This document shows positions 1 to 5,831 of a stretch of 14,637 nucleotides of DNA, in pieces. Source of the stretch: AM-0621 sp964386705 (GTDB lineage: Bacteria > Planctomycetota > Planctomycetia > Planctomycetales > Planctomycetaceae); contig CAYLTY010000220.1 of the NCBI GenBank assembly GCA_964386705.1, positions 1 through 14,637 of the forward strand, written 5' to 3'. The notes under the pieces were generated by a model. It saw nothing but the letters and a program-made list of their open reading frames with translations, searched no databases and was not told the DNA's origin. Position numbers and translations under genes: made by a program. Position 1 is the first letter of the stretch, and each line of letters begins with the position of its first letter.

Positions 1-360
1 GGCAGCCATCCGATGAAGGGCCATCCCGGCTATCAGGGCGACGACATCGACTACGTGGCTAATATCGCCCGCAAGGTCGGGTCGGACCGCATGAAGATTC
101 TGTTCGATATCTATCACGTGCAGATCATGAACGGCGACGTCATTCGCCGCCTCGACGAATGCAAGGACGTGATCGGCCACATCCACACCGCCGGAAACCC
201 AGGTCGCGGCGAGCTCGACGATAACCAGGAGATCAACTACCCGCCGATCATGCGGAAGATCGTTGAGATTGGCTACAAGGGCTACGTCGGCCACGAGTTC
301 ATCCCAACTCGCAACCCGCTGGCTGGCCTGCAACAAGCAGTGACACTCTGCGACGTGTAA
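1..360 (+). CDS. Hydroxypyruvate isomerase family TIM-barrel protein, 3' part only
   Basis: The reading frame is open from the first base of the window to the TAA at 358-360, giving the last 119 residues; the gene begins upstream, so the ATG at 13 is internal and not a start. Visible family signatures are MKGHPGYQGDD (residues 5-15), FDIYHVQIMNGD (35-46), HIHTAGNPGRGELDD (60-74) and GHEFIPTR (97-104). In the xylose-isomerase-like/AP endonuclease 2 fold, the Asp and His of the FDIYH strand (D36, H39) and the late Glu (E99) belong to the metal and substrate site, and all are present. The family interconverts hydroxypyruvate and tartronate semialdehyde, but planctomycetes carry many paralogues of unproven substrate. 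A usual length is about 260-300 residues, so well over half of the protein lies outside the window. Family assignment is confident; the exact substrate is not. Confidence 0.85.
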   Translation, partial: GSHPMKGHPGYQGDDIDYVANIARKVGSDRMKILFDIYHVQIMNGDVIRRLDECKDVIGHIHTAGNPGRGELDDNQEINYPPIMRKIVEIGYKGYVGHEFIPTRNPLAGLQQAVTLCDV

Positions 361-373
361 CCATTGCGGATAT

Positions 374-425
374 CGCTCCCCTCGCCCCGGCCTACCGGGG
401 AGAGGGGCTGGGGGTGAGGGGCGAT
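374..425. repeat. Palindromic intergenic repeat (dispersed type)
   Basis: This short GC-rich element sits 14 bases after the hydroxypyruvate-isomerase-like stop. The core 378-407 is an imperfect palindrome: CCCCTC (378-383), G, CCCCGG (385-390), loop CCTA, CCGGGG (395-400), A, GAGGGG (402-407), that is two perfect 6-bp stems separated by one G/A mismatch. A second GAGGGGCGA copy (416-424) can pair with the left arm as well. Read on the minus strand it encodes the peptide PHPQPLSPVGRGE, the typical spurious translation of a mini-repeat scattered between genes in many bacteria. No T-tract follows, so it is at best a poor intrinsic terminator, although it may cap the 3' end of the upstream transcript. 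Dispersal in the genome is recalled from other genomes and cannot be tested in one window. Confidence 0.6.
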
Positions 426-466
426 TAAAGCCTTGGCAGCAATTTTTGCCGACCTAGTTTGCGCCG

Positions 467-484
467 CGCTCGTTCGAGCGAACG
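467..484 (+). other. Two overlapping, mutually exclusive small hairpins upstream of trpF
   Basis: CGCTCG-TT-CGAGCG (467-480) and CGTTCG-AG-CGAACG (471-484) are two perfect 6-bp inverted repeats that share bases, so only one can fold at a time. They lie 76-93 bases before the trpF ATG. No T-run follows either, so neither looks like a terminator. A regulatory role is possible but not supported by anything else in the sequence. Confidence 0.25.
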
Positions 485-559
485 CGACGCCCCATCGAAT
501 TGTCATCAGCAAGTCCTAGTTTCTCTTTCAACCTGCCCTGACCGGCAGATGAGTCTGGC

Positions 560-1213
560 ATGTGGATCAAAGTCTGCGGCATCCGTGATCTCCCGACGGC
601 TCAATCCGTCGCGGAACTCGGAGCGGATGCCATTGGTCTCAACTTCTTCAGCAAGAGCCCGCGATTCGTTGATCTCACCGCCGCCAAAGAGATCGCCGCC
701 AACCTCCCGCCATCCGTTGAGTCCATCGGTCTGTTCGTCAATCACGAACTTCACGACGTCCTGGACACAGCAACCCATTGCGGCCTCAAAGCCATTCAGA
801 TCCACGGTGACGAACCACCTGAGTTCCTGGCTCAGCTCAAGGCAGAACAACCGTCGTTGAAAGTCCTCCGAGCGTTTCGCATCGGCTCAGAAGGCTGCCG
901 TGACGTTGCCAAATACCTCGAAGAATGCCGCCGTTTGCAGGTTTGCATCAGCGGTTGCTTAATCGACGCCAGGGTCGACGGAGTTTATGGCGGTACCGGC
1001 CACACGGCTCCTTGGGATTTAATTGCAGATCAGTATGATTCCGCCCGCTGGCCGCATCTGATCGTGGCAGGGGGACTCAATCCGGCGAACGTCGCCGAGG
1101 CGATCTCCAAAACCCTGCCCTTCGGCGTCGATGTCGCGAGCGGCGTCGAATCGGCTCCCGGCACCAAGGATCTGTCGCTGGTGCAGCGATTCATCGCCGC
1201 CGCCCGTCGATAA
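560..1213 (+). CDS. trpF: Phosphoribosylanthranilate isomerase TrpF
   Basis: TrpF carries out the third step of tryptophan synthesis, the Amadori rearrangement of phosphoribosylanthranilate to the carboxyphenylamino-deoxyribulose phosphate, in the cytoplasm. The protein has 217 residues, slightly longer than the usual 200-210. The N-terminal strand KVCGIRD carries the catalytic base Cys6, and LIDARVDG carries the catalytic acid Asp136, followed by the GGTG loop (144-147). The phosphate-binding end of the barrel is seen in IVAGGLNPANV and in DVASGVESAPGTKD near the C-terminus. The start at ATG 560 is chosen because the KVCGI motif follows directly, as in the family; no good Shine-Dalgarno sequence precedes it. 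The flanking genes are not trp genes, so it stands alone, which is common where the trp genes are scattered. Identification is firm. Confidence 0.95.
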   Translation: MWIKVCGIRDLPTAQSVAELGADAIGLNFFSKSPRFVDLTAAKEIAANLPPSVESIGLFVNHELHDVLDTATHCGLKAIQIHGDEPPEFLAQLKAEQPSLKVLRAFRIGSEGCRDVAKYLEECRRLQVCISGCLIDARVDGVYGGTGHTAPWDLIADQYDSARWPHLIVAGGLNPANVAEAISKTLPFGVDVASGVESAPGTKDLSLVQRFIAAARR

Positions 1214-1269
1214 GTTCGGCCAACGGCGAAGCAACGAATCGCCGGTCGCTGACCAACGGCAAACCATAA

Positions 1270-1299
1270 CCTGAGTCGTCGCAGTCACCGCAACTCAGG
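1270..1299 (+). other. Inverted repeat between trpF and the DUF1015 gene
   Basis: CCTGAGT (1270-1276) and ACTCAGG (1293-1299) form a perfect 7-bp stem around a 16-base loop in the 107-base gap after trpF. It ends 8 bases before the AAGGA ribosome binding site of the next gene. No T-tract follows. It could be a weak transcript 3' end or a 5' leader structure. Confidence 0.3.
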
Positions 1300-1307
1300 C
1301 TCACCTC

Positions 1308-1312
1308 AAGGA
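1308..1312 (+). promoter_or_regulatory. Ribosome binding site of the DUF1015 gene
   Basis: AAGGA eight bases before ATG 1321. It fixes the start of the DUF1015 protein, whose N-terminus (MAQVQAFSGLRYD) also matches the family's usual beginning. Confidence 0.7.
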
Positions 1313-1320
1313 TTGAAGCA

Positions 1321-2610
1321 ATGGCTCAAGTTCAAGCATTCTCCGGACTCCGTTACGACCTCGGCCAAGTGGGCGATTTGTCGGACGTCATCGCCCCGCC
1401 GTACGACGTCATCGATCCGGCGTTCCTCGATCGACTCTATAAGCAGCACCCCTGCAACGTCGTCCGAGTCGATTTCAATCGCCCGGAATCCGATGATGCT
1501 GGCACACAAGACCGCTACGTCCGAGCCGAGAAGTTCTTCCGTCAATGGCAGAAGGAAGGCGTGCTGATTCGCGAACACGAGGATGCTCTGTACGTCTATC
1601 ACCAGGAATTCGACTGGGAAGGCAAACACTACGTCCGCAAGGGGTTCCTCGGTCGCATCAAGCTGGAAGAGTTCGGCAAGGGCACGGTATTCCCCCACGA
1701 GCAGACCCTGTCCGGTCCAAAACAGGACCGACTCGATCTGATGCGCGCAACGAAGGCCAATCTGTCACCCGTCTTCGGCCTCTATCCTGATCCGGAGAAT
1801 GCTGCTCAGCAGCCGCTGGAAGATGCCATCCTGAAGCTGACACCGATCGTCGCCAAAGATCATCTCGGCGTCATTCACAAGCTGTGGCCGGTCACCGATC
1901 GGGCTGTCATCAACAAGGTCTGCGCTTCGCTGGCTGACAAGCCGATTTTCATTGCTGACGGCCACCACCGCTACGAAACAGCCTGCAATTACCGCAACGA
2001 ACTCGCCGCTAAAGGCGAAATCACCGAGTCATCCGGCGCGAACTACAACCTGATGATGTTCATCGGGATGGAAGATCCCGGGCTGGCCATTCTGCCGACG
2101 CACCGACTCGTTTCCGGTCTGCCAAACCTGAAGATCGAGGATGTCCGCGCCGCGTTGGAGAAAAACTTCAGCATCGAAGCAGTCGACAGCGCCGACGAGG
2201 CCTGGGAACTGATGAGTGCCGATGGCGCTCAAAACATCTTTGGCCTCGGCACACCCGCTGATGGAAAGTGGATTCTGGCCCGCGCGACGGACACGAGCCC
2301 AATGGCGACACTCGCACCCCAGCAATCTGAAGAATGGCGCGGTCTCGGCGTCAGCCTGCTGCACAAGCTGATCCTCGATCACTTGATCTGCGGCCGCTTC
2401 CCCGAAGCTAAACCAACCTTCAAGTTCGTGCACCTCATGGACGAAGTGCTTGATTCTGCAAAAGCCAAGACCTGCCAACTGGCATGCCTGGTCAATCCAG
2501 CTCAGATCGAGCACGTACGCGACATCGCCTCGAAACTCGAAAAGATGCCTCCGAAGAGTACTTACTTCTACCCCAAGCTGCTCACCGGGCTCGTGTTCCA
2601 CACGCACTAA
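1321..2610 (+). CDS. DUF1015 family protein
   Basis: A 429-residue soluble protein with no signal peptide or membrane segment. It shows the two hallmarks of the DUF1015 family (PF06245): VIAPPYDVI near the N-terminus (residues 23-31) and FIADGHHRYETACNYRNE in the middle (D213, G214, H215, H216, R217). Length is normal for the family (about 400-430). The DGHHR loop resembles the nucleotide-binding signature of ParB/sulfiredoxin-fold enzymes such as the free-serine kinase SerK, so a phosphotransfer or nucleotide-dependent reaction is a reasonable guess, but I know of no settled biochemical function. An AAGGA site precedes the ATG. The gene is separated from trpF by 107 bases and from the next gene by 439 bases, so it is probably monocistronic. 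Family assignment is firm; function is unknown. Confidence 0.9.
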   Translation: MAQVQAFSGLRYDLGQVGDLSDVIAPPYDVIDPAFLDRLYKQHPCNVVRVDFNRPESDDAGTQDRYVRAEKFFRQWQKEGVLIREHEDALYVYHQEFDWEGKHYVRKGFLGRIKLEEFGKGTVFPHEQTLSGPKQDRLDLMRATKANLSPVFGLYPDPENAAQQPLEDAILKLTPIVAKDHLGVIHKLWPVTDRAVINKVCASLADKPIFIADGHHRYETACNYRNELAAKGEITESSGANYNLMMFIGMEDPGLAILPTHRLVSGLPNLKIEDVRAALEKNFSIEAVDSADEAWELMSADGAQNIFGLGTPADGKWILARATDTSPMATLAPQQSEEWRGLGVSLLHKLILDHLICGRFPEAKPTFKFVHLMDEVLDSAKAKTCQLACLVNPAQIEHVRDIASKLEKMPPKSTYFYPKLLTGLVFHTH

Positions 2611-2645
2611 CGACCAAGACGATCGTGAGCCGCATCTCCGCGCCA

Positions 2646-2668
2646 GCGCGCTTCATCTGAATGCGCGC
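2646..2668 (+). terminator. Hairpin after the DUF1015 gene, possible transcript end
   Basis: GCGCGC-TTCA (2646-2655), loop TC, TGAA (2658-2661), one bulged T, GCGCGC (2663-2668): a 10-bp stem beginning 36 bases after the DUF1015 stop. Position and stability suit a 3' transcript end, but no T-tract follows, so it is not a canonical intrinsic terminator. Another small perfect hairpin (2671-2682, CGCGA-CT-TCGCG) follows at once. Confidence 0.4.
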
Positions 2669-2987
2669 CGCGCGACTTCGCGAAAGTGAATTCGCCCTGA
2701 ATCCCGGCGTAAATACGCCACCGCGTTGAGCGAAACATTGCGCGAGAATAGCGCATACCTGCTCGTGATGTCGGCGGCACCTCGCGTACGGCTTACCGCG
2801 ATTGAAGGGCTCGAGCCACCAAATGTTCGCCCTTCTTCAGTCGGTTGATTTCGCCGAGGCCTCTTGGACCTGAGATTTACCCCGTGTCAGCCCCTTTTCA
2901 TGGGTTGCGCCTGATCGGGCGGCACATCCATTGCCTCGCCGTGCAATCCAGGGAACGCCGAAGCCTTGAAGGCTACAGGTGGTAGAA

Positions 2988-3013
2988 GTCGCGGAAACAA
3001 TCATGGCCGCGAC
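2988..3013 (+). other. Hairpin just upstream of the lipoprotein gene
   Basis: GTCGCGG (2988-2994) and CCGCGAC (3007-3013) form a perfect 7-bp stem with a 12-base loop, ending 23 bases before the ribosome binding site at 3037. It may be a leader structure or operator of the lipoprotein/DUF1559 pair; nothing else in the sequence identifies a regulator. Confidence 0.3.
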
Positions 3014-3036
3014 CGGTCCTAGTATCACCTCGGATT

Positions 3037-3044
3037 GGAAGGGA
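3037..3044 (+). promoter_or_regulatory. Ribosome binding site deciding the lipoprotein start
   Basis: GGAAGGGA, ending five bases before ATG 3050. It selects 3050 over the in-frame TTG at 3035, which overlaps this site. Confidence 0.7.
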
Positions 3045-3049
3045 ATTAT

Positions 3050-3496
3050 ATGACCTCTGTTCGGAACTCACTCACAGCCCCCCGAACCGCAGCGAAACTT
3101 CTTGCCACAGCGCTGTTGCTCGCCCCTATCACACTCGCCGGATGTGGCAAAGGCGGACCCGACCTTGGTAAGCCAGTTGAGATCTCCGGCAAAGTCACCA
3201 TGGATGGCAAACCGTCTGCTGGAGTGCAGGTCCTACTGACGCGTACCACTCCAGGAGGTGGCGCCAAAGACCGCGACTTCATGGCCAAAACGGACGAGAA
3301 CGGCGACTACAAGCTGCCAGGGGTATATCCAGCAAATTATCTGGTACGCGTCACGGAAATAAAACAAGAAGACCCGCAGCAGATTCTCGCCTTCGATTCT
3401 GGCCCTTACGTCAAGTATGGCTCAGAGGCCAGCGGACTGACCGCGGAGGTACAAGAAAGCCAGCGCGATTTTTCATTCAACTTGACCAGTAAATAA
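3050..3496 (+). CDS. Small lipoprotein with carboxypeptidase-regulatory-like domain
   Basis: The 148-residue protein starts at ATG 3050 behind a purine-rich ribosome binding site. It has a basic N-region, a hydrophobic core (residues 17-29) and the lipobox LAGC with acylated Cys32, so it should be exported and anchored by lipid. The mature part (VEISGKVTMDGKPSAGVQVLLTR, then a Gly-rich loop, AKTDENGDYKLPGVYPANYLVRV) is a single beta-sandwich of the carboxypeptidase-regulatory/transthyretin-like type, which is a binding or structural fold and not an enzyme. Proteins of this kind commonly accompany DUF1559 genes in planctomycetes, and here the DUF1559 gene follows after 63 bases on the same strand, suggesting one transcription unit. 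A partner role for the pseudopilin-like protein is inference; the ligand is unknown. Confidence 0.8.
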   Translation: MTSVRNSLTAPRTAAKLLATALLLAPITLAGCGKGGPDLGKPVEISGKVTMDGKPSAGVQVLLTRTTPGGGAKDRDFMAKTDENGDYKLPGVYPANYLVRVTEIKQEDPQQILAFDSGPYVKYGSEASGLTAEVQESQRDFSFNLTSK

Positions 3497-3559
3497 CTCT
3501 ATTCACCAGTTCCCACGACACGTTTCGACATACTACCCTCCTGTTTAGAGAGTCACAAA

Positions 3560-4543
3560 ATGCGCAGGCGAGCGTTTACCCTGATCGAATTACTTGTGGT
3601 TATCGCAATTATTGCGGTGCTGGTTGCGTTGCTGCTGCCTGCGGTGCAGCAGGCTCGTGAATCCGCCCGACGTTCTCAATGCAAAAATAATCTCAAACAG
3701 CTTGGCCTCGCACTGGCAAACTATACCGAGCAATTTGGTGAATACTTGCCGCGAGCCACCATGTCACCTCTGGCAACCCCCTGTTGTTGTGGCAACTATG
3801 GAAACGTCGCCCCCCATGCGTCGCATCCCGGGCCGTGGACGATGCACACTGTGCACACCATGTTGCTACCGTTTATCGATCAGCAGAACTTGTACGATCA
3901 GATGAACTTGAATCTGCGATATGACCATTCGTCTCACGCCAATGCGGTGAAGACGAGAATTTCGTCGTACCTTTGCCCAAGCGACAGCGGCAAAACAGAA
4001 TTTGCCACATGGACCGCGTCAGATAACGGTTCTACCATGGCGTTCGCCGTACACAATTACCCCGGGACGGGATCAGATCATCCCTACGGATTCTGCAACC
4101 AGCACGGCAGCTTTAACACTGTGTTCGCTGAAAAGCAGGGCCTGGAAAACTCAGCCGGCACAGGACTTATTTCACCTTGGGTTCGCCTCAAGATGATTAC
4201 AGACGGCATGTCAAACACCATGTGCTTCTCCGAGTTCGCACAGGATACCAAAGCGTGTACCGGGGCAGGTGACAATCAAGCCAAGTTTGGTTGGGCACAG
4301 CCTGCGATTGGTGGCACATCCTTCACAACACTGAGTATCTCTGGACCGAATCGCTGCAACTCTCTGAGCTTCAGCGGTTCAAACACCGGAATCGCTCGCA
4401 GCTGGCATTCGGGAGGCGTGCACATCGCTTTGATGGACGGTGCGGTTCGCTTCGTGTCAGACTCGATCCACGGCCCGAACTGGACTTACTTGGGCAATAT
4501 CGAAGACGGCAACGCAATTGACGGGAACGTGATGGGCGAGTAA
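3560..4543 (+). CDS. DUF1559 protein with prepilin-type N-terminus and H-X9-DG motif
   Basis: The 327-residue protein opens with RRRAFTLIELLVVIAII, a class III/type II-secretion prepilin signal: basic leader, cleavage expected between Ala5 and Phe6, and the conserved Glu at mature position 5 (Glu10). The hydrophobic helix (about 8-30) runs into QQARESARRSQCKNNLKQLGLALANY, the standard DUF1559 transition. Near the C-terminus WHSGGVHIALMDGAVRF contains the H-X9-DG motif (His283 to Asp293-Gly294). Planctomycete genomes hold many paralogues; they are thought to be processed by prepilin peptidase and to form or decorate surface structures, but their role is unproven. The -1 residue is Ala where Gly is more usual. 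A triple cysteine (75-77) sits in the head domain. It follows the lipoprotein by 63 bases and ends 30 bases from the convergent TPR gene. No strong ribosome binding site is visible; TAGAGAG lies near 3546-3552. Confidence 0.93.
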   Translation: MRRRAFTLIELLVVIAIIAVLVALLLPAVQQARESARRSQCKNNLKQLGLALANYTEQFGEYLPRATMSPLATPCCCGNYGNVAPHASHPGPWTMHTVHTMLLPFIDQQNLYDQMNLNLRYDHSSHANAVKTRISSYLCPSDSGKTEFATWTASDNGSTMAFAVHNYPGTGSDHPYGFCNQHGSFNTVFAEKQGLENSAGTGLISPWVRLKMITDGMSNTMCFSEFAQDTKACTGAGDNQAKFGWAQPAIGGTSFTTLSISGPNRCNSLSFSGSNTGIARSWHSGGVHIALMDGAVRFVSDSIHGPNWTYLGNIEDGNAIDGNVMGE

Positions 4544-4573
4544 CAACAATGGTGTTAATCAGGCATTGGCGGT

Positions 4574-5767
4574 CTATCGAGATTCTGTCAGGTTGCTCGG
4601 TGCCGCCAATTTTTCCCAAGCTTGTTTCACTTTCGGGCGTTTCGCGCGTGCGAATAATTCGCCAAGTATTTTAAAGGTTGTCGAGTTCGGCTTATCCAGA
4701 TCACCTCGACTGACGATTACGTACAGTTCTTCGTTGACCTTGCGAAGCAATTGAACCTCGCGATGGTAATCCCTGGATTCCATCGTGAGGTTTTTCGCTT
4801 GATACCACGTGGCAATTGTCTGCAGATATCGAACTTCACTCGGACGCAAGCGGATCGCTTCTTTGAGTGCGTCGATAGCGTCGTCGGTCTTCGCCTGGCG
4901 CTGTTGAAGTTGTGCCAGCAGCCACCACCAGCGATCTTCCATAACAAGCTGAAACTTCAAGGGCTCAATCAGCGATTGCGCCAGATCAAGGTTGTCTTGC
5001 TCGATATAAAACTCGGTGACGAGGAGCGCGGTTTCTACATCAGCGGGTCGCTGCTGCAGCGCAGCTTCCAAAAATCGCGTCGCCTTGTTGATATCGCCAA
5101 GCTTCCAGTAGCAATGTCCCAGTGCCAATTGAACTTGCGGTTGTCCCGGCTTCAGTTGTTCGACTTGCTCGAGACGCCTGACGGCCTCGCGCGGATTGGG
5201 GCGGCGCAGACTGCTGTAGAGGATGTGATACAAGATCCGAAACTTGTTCGGCTCGCGATCCAACAGGCCTTCCAGAAAGACTTCCAGTTCCCGCTCGCGA
5301 AGCTGATTGAACAGCAGCCACTGTAGCTCAGTCTGCACGGCTTCATCTGAAGGGTTACGCTTCAAGGCCGTGTGGAAAGCGTCCTCTGCTTCGCCCAAGC
5401 GACCGGCGTTCAGCAGGCAGAAACCCCGACGGCCTACCGCCTCAGCGCCGGATTCCGGGATCGCACTCGCCCGGCTATAGGCCTCGGCGGCCGCGTCAAA
5501 GTCGCGGAGCTTCTCGCAGGATCGTCCCAACCACAGCCATCCTGCTCCATTCGATGCATCCCGGTTCACAATTTGCTGAGCCATCTGCTGTGCAGAGGCG
5601 GGATCACTAAGATGCCAACTCATTTCTACGTCGCGCAACGAGGGAGTTCTGCTCCCGAAAGTCCAGACCATGCCTGCGGGAACGCAAAGTCCAACCGCCG
5701 CCAACACTACCCAGCGAAGTTTGCGAGAAGGATTCTGCGAAGCTGTTGATGTGCTTTCCGAGGACAT
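4574..5767 (-). CDS. Membrane-anchored TPR protein
   Basis: From ATG 5767 the protein has 397 residues: a short polar N-terminus (MSSESTSTASQNPSRK), one transmembrane segment at about 19-37 (WVVLAAVGLCVPAGMVWTF) and then about eight TPR units from residue 70 on, with typical A/G/Y/A positions, for example WLWLGRSCEKLRDFDAAAEA and ALGHCYWKLGDINKATRFLE. No catalytic domain is seen, so the role is probably a scaffold holding protein partners at the membrane. The frame stays open to a TTG at 5821, but ATG 5767 is preferred because it leaves a conventional divergent gap before the GT-C gene. The gene converges on the DUF1559 gene with 30 bases between stops. TPR proteins of this sort recur beside CRTAC1-type propeller genes in planctomycetes, which fits the neighbouring locus; which partner it binds is unknown. 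Confidence 0.85.
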   Translation of the reverse strand: MSSESTSTASQNPSRKLRWVVLAAVGLCVPAGMVWTFGSRTPSLRDVEMSWHLSDPASAQQMAQQIVNRDASNGAGWLWLGRSCEKLRDFDAAAEAYSRASAIPESGAEAVGRRGFCLLNAGRLGEAEDAFHTALKRNPSDEAVQTELQWLLFNQLRERELEVFLEGLLDREPNKFRILYHILYSSLRRPNPREAVRRLEQVEQLKPGQPQVQLALGHCYWKLGDINKATRFLEAALQQRPADVETALLVTEFYIEQDNLDLAQSLIEPLKFQLVMEDRWWWLLAQLQQRQAKTDDAIDALKEAIRLRPSEVRYLQTIATWYQAKNLTMESRDYHREVQLLRKVNEELYVIVSRGDLDKPNSTTFKILGELFARAKRPKVKQAWEKLAAPSNLTESR

Positions 5768-5831
5768 TGCATCCCAGACCTGTGACAAGACGACGTCAGA
5801 TACTGCCGGGAATCCGAGCAAAGTTCAGACC

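Larger units (their letters stand above)
2611..3049. other. 439-base non-coding stretch rich in short inverted repeats
   Basis: I see no convincing gene here. The one sizeable minus-strand frame (2837-3028) begins with GTG, has no ribosome binding site and no recognisable content. The first 210 bases hold a run of perfect or near-perfect hairpins: 2646-2668, 2671-2682, 2706-2719, 2739-2755 and 2783-2800, then the 10-base palindrome GGCTCGAGCC (2808-2817), and GAAGGGC (2804-2810) pairing with GCCCTTC (2829-2835). Closer to the lipoprotein gene GTCGCGG (2988-2994) pairs with CCGCGAC (3007-3013). No clear sigma-70 promoter was found, although the lipoprotein gene's promoter must lie here unless it is read through from upstream. 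Confidence 0.5.

Noticed and set aside
433..460. TTGGCA and TAGTTT, 16 bases apart, as a trpF promoter
   Set aside because: The -10 element matches only three of six consensus positions, and planctomycete promoters are poorly modelled by the consensus.
282..512. Minus-strand 76-residue frame containing PHPQPLSPVGRGE
   Set aside because: The peptide is the known spurious translation of the palindromic repeat; the rest is antisense to the isomerase gene.
2837..3028. Minus-strand 63-residue frame in the non-coding gap
   Set aside because: GTG start without ribosome binding site, no recognisable domain, low-information composition.
3035..3049. TTG start at 3035 for the lipoprotein
   Set aside because: It lies on the ribosome binding site GGAAGGGA, which correctly serves ATG 3050.
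4751..5326. Plus-strand 191-residue frame
   Set aside because: Antisense to the TPR gene, which has a membrane segment and clear TPR spacing.
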